Shown piece after piece: positions 1 to 6,723 of a stretch of DNA of 25,110 nucleotides. Source of the DNA: JBDKGD01 sp964513095 (GTDB lineage: Bacteria > Patescibacteriota > Minisyncoccia > UBA6257 > 2-01-FULL-56-20); the NCBI GenBank assembly GCA_964513095.1, contig CAZELH010000009.1:1-25110 (forward strand). Direction: 5' to 3'. Both the position numbers and the translations under genes were made by a program. A model generated the notes under the pieces. The model ran no database searches. It was not told where the DNA came from and saw nothing but the letters and a program-made list of their open reading frames with translations. Position 1 is the first letter of the stretch. Each line of letters opens with the position of its first letter.

Positions 1-552
1 TGGTTGGATAATGGGAGCGGGTGAATTTCCGAGATCACCGGAAAACACGATTCTTTTACCTTCACATTCAATACCAATAAACGATGATCCTAGAATATGC
101 CCCGCATCGAAAAATGTTACTGAAAATGGCCCCGCAGTTATGACGTCGTGATATTCAACGCTTTTCCAATGCTCCATAATACTGTCCACGCATTCTTGAT
201 TACAAAAATTTTTCTTTCCTTCTCGTTGCGCTTCTTCTTCTAAAATATGTTGCGAGTCTTCTAGAATTAATCTGGCAAATTCTTTTGTGGGGGCAGTTGA
301 ATAGACGGTGCCTACAAATCCATCACTGGCGAGCTTTGGCAATCGCCCCGTGTGATCAAGATGAGCGTGTGTAACAAATACTGCTTCAATTTTTTTTGGA
401 TCAAACAAAAATGGGTCAAAATTTTCTCGCTCAGCATAATACCCACCCTGTTTCATTCCACAATCAACAAGAATCTGTGTTCCGTCTTTTGCCTCCAATA
501 AATAGTTTGAACCCGTCACCATCCCCGCGGCCCCTAAAAATTTCAGCTTCAT
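1..552 (-). CDS. Beta-CASP-type metallo-beta-lactamase fold protein, C-terminal part outside window
   Basis: The first 184 residues are visible and the gene runs off the left edge. The metal-binding signature THAHLDHTGR lies at residues 61-70. Further ligands are the His of AGHILGSS (about 151) and the Asp of FSGDLG (about 173). The opening MKLKFLGAAG and the phrase AGHILGS followed by FSGDLG are typical of the RNA-specificity-factor (YSH1/CPSF-like) branch of the family, whose members are RNA endo- or exonucleases with a beta-CASP insertion. That insertion would lie in the missing part, so RNA processing is an inference from family. No Shine-Dalgarno is seen; a TATTAT box ends 7 bases before the ATG. 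Three tandem heptamers (572-592) lie just upstream. A plain MBL hydrolase cannot be excluded without the C-terminus. Confidence 0.85.
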   Translation of the reverse strand, partial: MKLKFLGAAGMVTGSNYLLEAKDGTQILVDCGMKQGGYYAERENFDPFLFDPKKIEAVFVTHAHLDHTGRLPKLASDGFVGTVYSTAPTKEFARLILEDSQHILEEEAQREGKKNFCNQECVDSIMEHWKSVEYHDVITAGPFSVTFFDAGHILGSSFIGIECEGKRIVFSGDLGNSPAPIIQP

Positions 553-571
553 ATCATATATAATACAGCCA

Positions 572-592
572 CTAGGGTTTAGGGTATAGGGT
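572..592. repeat. Heptamer tandem repeat, three units (NTAGGGT)
   Basis: Three exact-phase heptamers CTAGGGT, TTAGGGT and ATAGGGT lie 20 bases upstream of the metallo-beta-lactamase start. Similar seven-base arrays occur upstream of holA, fpg and pilB in this window. Confidence 0.6.
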
Positions 593-691
593 GTGTTTTG
601 TTATTTTGACTTTTAGGAGAAAAGGTATCAGATTTAATTCAGAGCTTCTGTTTTCTATTTTTTACAACATCTACCTAACTGCGGAGGATTT

Positions 692-1024
692 ATGGGAAGA
701 GTAATGAGATATCCCACGACCACAATGGATGCCGAAGAGCCATTAGGTCGGATTGAATCAAGCGATTTGAAAAATCGAGCTGAGCGAGAAGATTTTTTGT
801 CTGGACTTGTTAGCAAGCCCTGCATCTATATTGAACAAACACACACCGGAACATTCACTGAAAAGTTTTTTGTTCACCTTGTGTGTCTGTGTGGTATTTG
901 CTTTGGCATGAGTCCCTTGTTTTGTTGTCAGCCAATCTATTTAGACTACCTTGTGCGTAGCGGAGCCGGCATTGCTTCTCTTTTGCTCTGGGTATTCTAC
1001 ATATATAAAAATTCCTGTTTTTAA
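692..1024 (+). CDS. Small cysteine-rich membrane protein, function unknown
   Basis: A 110-residue protein I do not recognise. The N-terminal half (1-57) is polar and charged. It is followed by a hydrophobic stretch at about 59-80, a short polar turn, and a second hydrophobic stretch at about 91-105, so it probably has one or two membrane passes. Seven cysteines (44, 65, 67, 70, 78, 79, 109) are many for its size; five lie in or beside the first hydrophobic segment. The start is set by a GGAGG Shine-Dalgarno at 683-687, four bases before the ATG. A clear terminator follows at 1036-1066. It stands alone between genes on the other strand. A TTGACT hexamer at 606-611 could be a -35 element, but no good -10 pairs with it. 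Expression seems likely; the function is open. Confidence 0.65.
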   Translation: MGRVMRYPTTTMDAEEPLGRIESSDLKNRAEREDFLSGLVSKPCIYIEQTHTGTFTEKFFVHLVCLCGICFGMSPLFCCQPIYLDYLVRSGAGIASLLLWVFYIYKNSCF

Positions 1025-1035
1025 GATTCTCCTTC

Positions 1036-1066
1036 AAAAGACGTCGAAAACTATTCGATGTCTTTT
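1036..1066 (+). terminator. Intrinsic terminator after the 692-1024 gene, possibly bidirectional
   Basis: A 13-bp stem with one G-T wobble (1036-1048 with 1054-1066) has a five-base loop and is followed by a T-rich run on the plus strand. The other strand shows a weaker T run, so it may also end murE, whose stop codon overlaps the hairpin edge. Confidence 0.8.
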
Positions 1067-2307
1067 TATTTTTGCAATCCAACAAGCAACTCCTCAATGG
1101 TTTTTCTTTCATTCCACAGACGCACCTTCCCCTGCGCTTCATGAATATACTCTTCGCTTCCTTTTCCAGTTGCAACCACACAATCACCACTTCCTGCACT
1201 TAATAACGCAAGTCTTAACGCTTCTTTTCTGTCCAACACTTTCACTACTCGTTCTTTTTTGTCCTGTGGGACCCCCGCCTCTATTCCGTCGATAATTTCC
1301 TGCGGGTCTTCGTTGTATGGATCTTCGTTTGTTAGGTATATTGTATCGCAAAATTGCGCGGCAATTTCTCCCATCTTTGCTCGCTTCCAGACATCGCGAC
1401 CTCCTCCTGCGCTTCCCAATACACAAATCATTCGATTCGCTTCTGGACGGATTGTGGTATACAGCGCAAGCAATGAGTCGGGGGTATGAGCATAATCAAC
1501 AATAACTCCGTATGGCTCTCTTTGTACGTACTCAAATCGTCCCTCAACCCCTTTAAACTCTTGGAGTGCTTTTTTAATATCGTCTTGCGAAATACCACAC
1601 GTCATGGCTATTTTAACGGCAAGCGCTGCATTTTCTTTGGCAAACACCCCCACAAAATACTGATTCCCTTCTACCATTGCACGAACATCATCACCATCAA
1701 AAAGCTCGATGCAATCTTTTTTAATTCTAGTTAATTTATTTCTATAGTATGGGGTTTCGTTATCGTGCGCATTCAAAAAAACCATTCCTTGCGCTTTAGC
1801 AACAGCTGATAAAAATAATAATTTTGCATCTCTATACTTCTCGTAGGAACCATGCCAATCAATATGCTCGGGACTTAAATTTGTTAATCCTCCATATAAC
1901 CATCGAATACCTCTGTGTCTATGCATCGCCGCTCCTTGCGAGGTCACCTCAATAACCGCATGCGTACAACCAGCAGATACCGCATCGTGTAAAAATTCTT
2001 GAATAAAAAACTGACCGGGCATACTGTTTCCCGTTTTGTTTTTTTCTTGTTGCATATCAATTGATATTTGAAGAGAAGAAAGACTGGCCACTTTCTTGCC
2101 TCCAGCCCGCAAAACCGCACTTACCAACTCAACGCTACTGGTTTTTCCTTTTGTTCCCGTGATCCCAATGACAATTATTTTTTTACTTGGAAACCCATAT
2201 CGAAGCGCGCCAAGATACGCCATTACAAAATAATAGATGCTTTGAATCCATGAAAGTTTGTAGTACAAATACGCTATTGGTTTTATTCTTTTGATTATTT
2301 TTATCAT
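1066..2307 (-). CDS. murE: Mur ligase family protein (MurE-like), short form lacking domain 1
   Basis: MurE ligases add the third amino acid to UDP-MurNAc-Ala-Glu in the cytoplasm, using ATP. Seen here: P-loop GITGTKGKTSS at 48-58, NLSPEHIDWHG at 143-153, the lysine usually carbamylated (K162, in YRDAK), DYAHTPDSL at 271-279 and the C-terminal ligase domain with GKGSEEY near 381. At 413 residues it is 70-80 shorter than usual MurE. The missing part is the N-terminal UDP-binding domain, replaced by about 40 residues with a hydrophobic stretch. The substrate motif DNPR of diaminopimelate-adding MurE reads EDPY (328-331), so the amino acid added cannot be assigned. It starts 6 bases after the ruvA stop with no Shine-Dalgarno, so translation is probably coupled to ruvA. 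A related Mur-fold ligase of other specificity is the main alternative. Confidence 0.85.
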   Translation of the reverse strand: MIKIIKRIKPIAYLYYKLSWIQSIYYFVMAYLGALRYGFPSKKIIVIGITGTKGKTSSVELVSAVLRAGGKKVASLSSLQISIDMQQEKNKTGNSMPGQFFIQEFLHDAVSAGCTHAVIEVTSQGAAMHRHRGIRWLYGGLTNLSPEHIDWHGSYEKYRDAKLLFLSAVAKAQGMVFLNAHDNETPYYRNKLTRIKKDCIELFDGDDVRAMVEGNQYFVGVFAKENAALAVKIAMTCGISQDDIKKALQEFKGVEGRFEYVQREPYGVIVDYAHTPDSLLALYTTIRPEANRMICVLGSAGGGRDVWKRAKMGEIAAQFCDTIYLTNEDPYNEDPQEIIDGIEAGVPQDKKERVVKVLDRKEALRLALLSAGSGDCVVATGKGSEEYIHEAQGKVRLWNERKTIEELLVGLQK

Positions 2308-2313
2308 GGTGTA

Positions 2314-2892
2314 TTATCTTTGTTTTTGCCGACCAAGTATCTTGAGAGCGTTTTTTATTTTTTCGTCAGTTGAGAGTGTTGTCGCAAGATCTGCCACCAC
2401 TGCTTCTGCCTGATTTTTTTGATATCCCAATCCCGTCAACGCGTCAACCACCTCATCATCTACTTCGGGTTTCAATAGCACCCCACCCACCGCTAAGACT
2501 TTTGTTTTTAACTCCAAGATTAATTTTTGCGCAGTTTTTCCGCCAATACCAGTGGCCTTGGAGATAATATCTGCTCGTCCGGCAGCAATCGCTGCGATAA
2601 TTGTTTTAGTGTCTGCGATATCAAGCACGGAAAGAGCCGATCGCGGACCAACCCCTGACACCGAAATCAGTTGCTCAAATAACTCTTGCGCGTCTTTCTC
2701 GAAAAAACCATACAAATCAAGCTTGTCTTCTCCAACTGCTAGATAGGTAAAAAAGAATACCTCTTTTTCTCTTTGTATTTTTTCGAGCGTAGCACCCGTG
2801 CAAAAAACTTTATACCCTACTCCCGCCACCGTCTCTACGATCGCGTATTTTTCAGTTTTATGCCGGACAATTCCCGAGACGCTGGCTATCAT
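2314..2892 (-). CDS. ruvA: Holliday junction branch migration protein RuvA
   Basis: RuvA binds the four-way junction as a tetramer and loads the RuvB motor during recombinational repair. The 192-residue protein has the usual order: N-terminal OB-fold (MIASVSGIV, residues 1 to about 62), helix-hairpin-helix repeats (ISVSGVGPRSALSVL at about 76-90, TGIGGKTAQKLILEL at about 113-127) and a C-terminal UBA-like domain (about 143-190, DALTGLGYQKNQAE) that contacts RuvB. Length is normal. A TGGAGG Shine-Dalgarno sits 4 bases before the ATG, and a TAGAAT hexamer ends 9 bases before it. It is first in a two-gene unit with murE and diverges from rpsT. ruvB and ruvC are in other units of this window. Confidence 0.97.
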   Translation of the reverse strand: MIASVSGIVRHKTEKYAIVETVAGVGYKVFCTGATLEKIQREKEVFFFTYLAVGEDKLDLYGFFEKDAQELFEQLISVSGVGPRSALSVLDIADTKTIIAAIAAGRADIISKATGIGGKTAQKLILELKTKVLAVGGVLLKPEVDDEVVDALTGLGYQKNQAEAVVADLATTLSTDEKIKNALKILGRQKQR

Positions 2893-2956
2893 AATACCTC
2901 CATTCTACTCCATTTTTCAGACATTATCGCCTCCCCCTCATACCCCACCCACGCCC

Positions 2957-2985
2957 TTGCATAAAGAGGCGGTATTATGTAGTAT
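2957..2985 (+). promoter_or_regulatory. rpsT promoter
   Basis: TTGCAT (2957-2962), a 17-base spacer and TAGTAT (2980-2985). The expected transcription start is about 2992, only about five bases before the rpsT ATG at 2997, which implies a leaderless or nearly leaderless mRNA. Confidence 0.75.
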
Positions 2986-2996
2986 CGTTGGTATAT

Positions 2997-3281
2997 ATGC
3001 CACGAACGAAATCAGCAAAAAAGGCTCTTAGACAGAATGTGACTCGCCACAGTCGCAATTTGGCGCGCACCAAGGCATTTAAGACCACCTTAAAATCCCT
3101 CAGAAAGCTCGTATCAACGGGAAACACTACCGAAGCCACCGCTCTTTTGCCAAAACTTCAGAAAGCTCTTGATAAAGCGGCTAAGACAAACGTCATCGCC
3201 AAAAATAAAGCAAGTCGCCTCGCCTCTCGTGCCGCTCACGCTATTGCCTCGAGCGCCAAAGCTAAAACCGCTTCTTCGTAA
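2997..3281 (+). CDS. rpsT: 30S ribosomal protein S20
   Basis: S20 binds 16S rRNA in the small subunit. The sequence begins MPRTKSAKKALRQN, a standard S20 opening, and is a basic, Ala/Lys-rich, all-helical protein of 94 residues. The ATG at 2997 is preferred over an upstream TTG (2988): family alignment starts here, and the TTG would lie at or upstream of the predicted transcript start. There is no Shine-Dalgarno. The last 46 bases overlap the 3' end of holA on the opposite strand; rpsT beside holA is a recurrent arrangement in bacteria, but a coding overlap of this length is notable. Confidence 0.96.
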   Translation: MPRTKSAKKALRQNVTRHSRNLARTKAFKTTLKSLRKLVSTGNTTEATALLPKLQKALDKAAKTNVIAKNKASRLASRAAHAIASSAKAKTASS

Positions 3282-4024
3282 TCAAGTCTCCCGCTTTTAA
3301 TAAGCACATCAAGCCGAGCAGCCCTCGCGCTTTTTTGTTCCATTGATGCGGCGATATTAAAAATTTTCGCCATATCTTCTTTGATCGTTTTTAGTGTTTG
3401 CAGGCTTTTAAGTCGTTGTTTTTGTTGCCCCGAACGAAGACCTAGTGTAAGTGAGAAGAAATCTTCCTTCTTCTCTTCGCCGATAATTGCTTGACACTCT
3501 TCTTTCGTCATTGCGCGTTTATCCGTCAACGCTAATTTTTCAATATCATGGACAAGTTTCCATGTATTTTTCTCGTTCAATTCCGCAAGGTATGCCACCG
3601 CTTCTTTGGTAAGGGTTATCTCATATTCTTTTGCTTTTTTCTGCACCATTGCTTGCCATTCATTTTCTTGCGGATATTCAAATTCCTGTGTCTTAATCAA
3701 GTCGTTTTTTAAAAAGGCGTATTCTTTTGGTGGTTTTTTTTCGCTTTCCAAGATGATGACTGGCGTTTTTTTATCGATATTTTCTTTCATGAGCGTTATC
3801 GTTTTCTTATCAGTTGCTCCCACATATCCTGTCACGTGTAATAACTTTGTAGGAGCAAACAACGAGACGCTGTGCAAATCTCTTAAAAATGCTTCTTTTT
3901 GTTCTTCACTATCAAGCGCATACGTCGCAATCGTGGCGGAGTATTTTTTTTGATACGCGCTTTTTATCTCCTGTATTTTTTTCAGTCGGTTATAAGAATT
4001 TGGGCCGTAAAGGACGAGGAGCAT
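3236..4024 (-). CDS. holA: DNA polymerase III delta subunit (clamp-loader subunit)
   Basis: HolA opens the beta clamp within the clamp loader. The 262-residue protein begins MLLVLYGPNSYNRLKKIQEI, matching the family's N-terminal fold-and-helix start. It has the region ending FAPTKLLHVTG (about 56-66), and the segment AMVQKKAKEYEITLTKEAVAYLAEL followed by LVHDIEKLAL corresponds to the second domain. It is shorter than typical HolA (about 330-340), and the C-terminal collar domain is trimmed. No Shine-Dalgarno is present. Degenerate heptamers occupy the 40 bases directly upstream of the ATG. Its 3' end overlaps rpsT by 46 bases. fpg lies 58 bases upstream on the same strand, so the two may be cotranscribed. 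Confidence 0.88.
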   Translation of the reverse strand: MLLVLYGPNSYNRLKKIQEIKSAYQKKYSATIATYALDSEEQKEAFLRDLHSVSLFAPTKLLHVTGYVGATDKKTITLMKENIDKKTPVIILESEKKPPKEYAFLKNDLIKTQEFEYPQENEWQAMVQKKAKEYEITLTKEAVAYLAELNEKNTWKLVHDIEKLALTDKRAMTKEECQAIIGEEKKEDFFSLTLGLRSGQQKQRLKSLQTLKTIKEDMAKIFNIAASMEQKSARAARLDVLIKSGRLDYEEAVLALALEAIA

Positions 4025-4065
4025 GGGTAGATAGCAAATAGTATTGAGTAGTTAGTATAGAGAAA
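4024..4065. repeat. Degenerate heptamer tandem repeat upstream of holA
   Basis: Six in-phase seven-base units (TGGGTAG, ATAGCAA, ATAGTAT, TGAGTAG, TTAGTAT, AGAGAAA) have the consensus NNAGTAT. They fill the holA-fpg gap from the holA start codon outward. The unit order resembles the array upstream of fpg. Confidence 0.55.
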
Positions 4066-4082
4066 TTAAAATTACTTTTTAT

Positions 4083-4961
4083 TCATTTCTGGCATGTGGG
4101 GCAGAAGTGAGAGCTTCGTGTGGCTATTATAACCCGTTCAATTGGTGTTTTGCACCTTTTACAGGGCGTGCCGGTTCGTTTATAGACGAGTCGAAGATCG
4201 CTGTATCCTCCCCTTCTTCCCTCAATGTCACGGTAGTCACTCATTGAAGCTCCGCCGACTGCGATAGATTTTTTCAGTATTGCGCGGGCAGTTTTTATTA
4301 TGTTTTCCCAGTTTGCGATTGTTATGTTTTTTGTCTGTGTGCGCGGGTGAATTCTTGCTTCATATAAAATCTCATCGGCGTAAATGTTGCCGATGCCCGC
4401 GATAACGGTTTGATCAAGGAGTGTTTGCTTAATGGGAATGGCACGATTGCTCGTTTTTTTGTGTACCGATTTTGCCGACAACTCACGCGAGAGCGCATCG
4501 ACGCCAATGTTTTGTATAAACCGATGACTGTCTAATTCTTTGGGTGATGCAATGATGATGCGGGCGAATTTTCGCGCATCTGACAACCCCACCATTGTTC
4601 CGTCCGTGCAGTGAATCATGACGCGAATGTATGAGTTCACTTTTTCGGCACGAGTATCGGTGTTTTGTGAAACCCATGCCCCATTTTTCTTTTTCCATTT
4701 CCCTACTAACAGATGGCCAGTCATTTTTAGATGTATCGCGATAGATACTTGTTTGCCTTTTTTATCCTCGCACTCAATGACAATGTTTTTTCCTACCCGA
4801 CGAATACCTTTGATACGAGCGCCTTCTAAAAAGGCACTATTTTTCTTGGATTGAGCGTCTACCAGTTGGGGCACATTAATTTCCACGCTTTTTATTACCT
4901 TGGAAATGATAATTTGTTGTAATTGATTGACAACAGTTTGGACTTCTGGGAGTTCGGGCAT
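4083..4961 (-). CDS. mutM: Formamidopyrimidine-DNA glycosylase
   Basis: Fpg/MutM removes oxidised purines such as 8-oxoguanine and nicks the DNA by beta/delta elimination. The start at 4961 is fixed by the invariant MPELPEV: after Met removal Pro is the catalytic nucleophile and Glu the next key residue. An in-frame upstream ATG (5012) would add 17 residues and bury the catalytic proline. Other landmarks are Lys at mature position 57 (RRVGKNIVIE), HLKMTGHL, the H2TH region TLLDQTVIAGIGNIYADEIL and a C-terminal zinc finger with two CxxC pairs (CKRC and CPTC). Length, 292 residues, is normal. No Shine-Dalgarno; a heptamer array lies immediately upstream. It is followed by holA on the same strand. 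Confidence 0.97.
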   Translation of the reverse strand: MPELPEVQTVVNQLQQIIISKVIKSVEINVPQLVDAQSKKNSAFLEGARIKGIRRVGKNIVIECEDKKGKQVSIAIHLKMTGHLLVGKWKKKNGAWVSQNTDTRAEKVNSYIRVMIHCTDGTMVGLSDARKFARIIIASPKELDSHRFIQNIGVDALSRELSAKSVHKKTSNRAIPIKQTLLDQTVIAGIGNIYADEILYEARIHPRTQTKNITIANWENIIKTARAILKKSIAVGGASMSDYRDIEGRRGGYSDLRLVYKRTGTPCKRCKTPIERVIIATRSSHFCPTCQK

Positions 4962-4972
4962 AAAAGTAGTAA

Positions 4973-5007
4973 TGAGTATGGAGTATTTAGCATAGAGTAT
5001 ACAGATT
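4973..5007. repeat. Heptamer tandem repeat upstream of mutM
   Basis: Five in-phase units TGAGTAT, GGAGTAT, TTAGCAT, AGAGTAT and ACAGATT have the consensus NNAGTAT. They begin 11 bases upstream of the mutM start. Sequence and unit order resemble the array upstream of holA. Confidence 0.6.
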
Positions 5008-5018
5008 AACAAAATAAA

Positions 5019-5042
5019 TACAGGAGACTTTAATCTCCTGTA
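5019..5042 (-). terminator. Intrinsic terminator after the 5075-5314 gene
   Basis: A perfect 9-bp stem (5019-5027 with 5034-5042) with a six-base loop is followed on the minus strand by a T-rich run. It separates the 5075-5314 gene from mutM. Confidence 0.75.
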
Positions 5043-5074
5043 TAAAATAATCTAAAACGATTGGGTTTTTCGTC

Positions 5075-5314
5075 TCATTTCTTTCGGCGACGCAGACTGT
5101 GCAAATATCCACTCACATCCTCAATACCTTCGTGAACATTATTTTTTGTGATAATTTTTGGAAGCCTGAATGAAGAAAACCGTTCTTCTTCTCGCGCTAC
5201 CCGAATACTTGCCATCTCTGCCATATCGTTACCCGCAATACTTCGAAGCCTTTCCTTCATTACCGCGACTTTTTCCAAAGAACTCACAATGATTGTAATT
5301 CTTTCTACCGACAT
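5075..5314 (-). CDS. Small protein of unknown function
   Basis: A 79-residue protein I do not recognise. Residues 1-27 look like a beta strand plus an amphipathic helix (MSVERITIIVSSLEKVAVMKERL). The middle is charged and the end is very basic (SLRRRKK). It has no signal peptide or membrane segment, so it is probably cytoplasmic. Translation is well supported: AAGGAG Shine-Dalgarno about eight bases before the ATG, promoter TTGATT-17-TAGACT upstream and a terminator at 5019-5042. It therefore forms a single-gene unit. The basic tail could suit nucleic-acid contact, but that is only a guess. Confidence 0.65.
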   Translation of the reverse strand: MSVERITIIVSSLEKVAVMKERLRSIAGNDMAEMASIRVAREEERFSSFRLPKIITKNNVHEGIEDVSGYLHSLRRRKK

Positions 5315-5358
5315 ACTCTATCTCCTTTTTTGTGGCCTTCATGAAGCAAACAATGGAA

Positions 5359-5387
5359 AGTCTACCAGTTAAAACCTGCTAAATCAA
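5359..5387 (-). promoter_or_regulatory. Promoter of the 5075-5314 gene
   Basis: On the minus strand TTGATT (5382-5387), 17 bases, TAGACT (5359-5364). It leaves a leader of roughly 40 bases that carries the Shine-Dalgarno. Confidence 0.6.
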
Positions 5388-5400
5388 ATATTTATTAATA

Positions 5401-5434
5401 AACAAAAAAGAAAACCGTGATTTTTCACGGTTTT
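5401..5434 (-). terminator. Intrinsic terminator after the 5457-5870 gene
   Basis: A perfect 10-bp stem (5411-5420 with 5425-5434) with a four-base loop, followed on the minus strand by CTTTTTTGTT. Confidence 0.85.
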
Positions 5435-5456
5435 ACAAGAGATGGAAACTTTATTT

Positions 5457-5870
5457 TCAAAATCCTTGAGAGATAAGAATATCTGTCTCTTTAATATCGT
5501 TCTCAAGATATTCTTTGAGTTCGACAATTTCGGGAGCGTTTGCATCCCTTGGATCAAGTCCTTCAATTTTTGAAAGTATTGAAGTTATTCTTCCCTTTTC
5601 TGCCAACAGCCAGTTCTTTTGGTTGGCAAGGAATTTCTCTTTCTCAGCTAATGGATTGAGAAGGTCTACTGTATCGCAGAGCAGTCTCTGTTCTCCTTCT
5701 TCATCGTGTCCGGACTTCGCAATACAGTTCATCAACCATTCAGTTTTTTCTTCACCGAACAACTCAATCATTTTTTCGCGCTTGGATTCAAAAAACTGAA
5801 TTAATGCAGACCAGTCGATCGTACAATCTCCAGAATTTGCTTCTGCTTCGAAATTTGGTGTGTTTGGCAT
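5457..5870 (-). CDS. Soluble helical protein of unknown function
   Basis: A 137-residue acidic protein I do not recognise. It has a short disordered start (MPNTPNFEAEANSGDC), then helices rich in Glu, Lys and Leu; residues about 80-137 (LAEKEKFLANQKNWLLAEKG onward) could form a coiled coil. There is no signal peptide or membrane segment. The start at 5870 is chosen because GGGAGG lies 8 bases upstream. A longer reading with an ATG at 5981 has no Shine-Dalgarno and would begin inside the promoter at 5952-5981. It forms a single-gene unit with its own promoter and terminator. It lies after the ECF sigma gene on the same strand, but the terminator between them argues against an operon. Confidence 0.65.
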   Translation of the reverse strand: MPNTPNFEAEANSGDCTIDWSALIQFFESKREKMIELFGEEKTEWLMNCIAKSGHDEEGEQRLLCDTVDLLNPLAEKEKFLANQKNWLLAEKGRITSILSKIEGLDPRDANAPEIVELKEYLENDIKETDILISQGF

Positions 5871-5951
5871 AACAACGACCTCCCTATTGGTGTAGTACTG
5901 TTCAAAAATACGCCATTCCATTTTCCGTGATCTTGGAATGAACTGCTGTTG

Positions 5952-5981
5952 ATTATCAATTAAAATACCAAACCTAGTCAA
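5952..5981 (-). promoter_or_regulatory. Promoter of the 5457-5870 gene
   Basis: On the minus strand TTGACT (5976-5981), 18 bases, GATAAT (5952-5957). The leader would be about 75 bases and carries GGGAGG near its end. Confidence 0.6.
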
Positions 5982-6020
5982 CTAACACCTCTTTATCACA
6001 GAACTGCTTGTGGAACTAAT

Positions 6021-6053
6021 ACAAAACAGGCTTTGAGCAATGCTCAAAGCCTG
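6021..6053 (-). terminator. Intrinsic terminator after the ECF sigma gene
   Basis: A perfect 12-bp stem (6027-6038 with 6042-6053) with a three-base loop, then TTTTGT on the minus strand. It lies 5 bases beyond the sigma gene stop. Confidence 0.8.
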
Positions 6054-6058
6054 GATTA

Positions 6059-6643
6059 TTAATTAAGACTGGTGAAATCTTTTTTTTCTTCTAATAATTT
6101 TCTCAATTTTTCTCGCGCTTTCAGGTATTGGGATTTTGAAGTTCCGGTACTTATACCCAACAGTTTGCCAATCTCTTCGTGTTCGTAATCCATTCCTGCT
6201 TTCAAGCAAAATACCAGCCTGTAGCCTGGCGCGAGTTGTTCCAATGCTTTTTTGAGTCTTATTTTAGAAACAATGGACATATTATGATAATTTTCGCTCC
6301 CCGGCACAACAACTACTGGAATAGCGTCATCGCTTCTTCGTCCCTCTGATCTGGTTTTTTCTCTTCGAAAAAAAATGATCGATTGGTTTATTACCACTCG
6401 ATATGCCCATGTCCTAAACTGAGAATCTCCTCTGAATGCGTTGGCGCGGCGCCAAATTACTTGCCATACTTCTTGAATCACGTCATCAACAATATCTTGA
6501 TTTCTTACAAAATCTACACATACACACCGAAGAAATTCATTGTGTGCATTATACAGTTGAGCAAATGCTTCTTCGTCGCGCTGTGCAACTCTTTGGACAA
6601 GCTCAAAATCTGTCGCCTTGCGAGCTTCGATACTCGTGCTCAT
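6059..6643 (-). CDS. ECF-type RNA polymerase sigma factor
   Basis: A 194-residue sigma-70 family protein with only regions 2 and 4, the ECF layout. Region 2: DFELVQRVAQRDEEAFAQLY, DDVIQEVWQVIWRR and FRTWAYRVVINQ (about residues 12-95). After a linker, region 4: LEQLAPGYRLVFCLKAGMDY and the helix-turn-helix HEEIGKLLGISTGTSKSQYL (about 130-180). It would direct RNA polymerase to a special set of promoters. The start at 6643 is favoured by a TAGGAGGG Shine-Dalgarno 7 bases upstream; an ATG ten codons earlier has none. No anti-sigma factor is adjacent. The histidine kinase gene ends 80 bases upstream on the same strand. No GGAAC-type autoregulatory promoter was found. Confidence 0.92.
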   Translation of the reverse strand: MSTSIEARKATDFELVQRVAQRDEEAFAQLYNAHNEFLRCVCVDFVRNQDIVDDVIQEVWQVIWRRANAFRGDSQFRTWAYRVVINQSIIFFRREKTRSEGRRSDDAIPVVVVPGSENYHNMSIVSKIRLKKALEQLAPGYRLVFCLKAGMDYEHEEIGKLLGISTGTSKSQYLKAREKLRKLLEEKKDFTSLN

Positions 6644-6723
6644 ATATAACCCTCCTATAGAATTGTTTAACACCGCCTACATCAGTAGACGTTCTATGAA
6701 TACTTTATATGTTTTTTCTCTTT

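Noticed and set aside
572..592. Telomere-like TTAGGG repeat implying a chromosome end
   Set aside because: Only three degenerate seven-base units between two genes; better explained by the period-7 arrays seen elsewhere in the window.
951..1295. Plus-strand frame antisense to the murE 3' end
   Set aside because: It overlaps conserved ligase sequence and the terminator at 1036-1066; hydrophobic low-complexity product.
5384..5566. Minus-strand 60-codon frame overlapping the 5457-5870 gene
   Set aside because: It crosses the strong terminator at 5401-5434 and has no Shine-Dalgarno.
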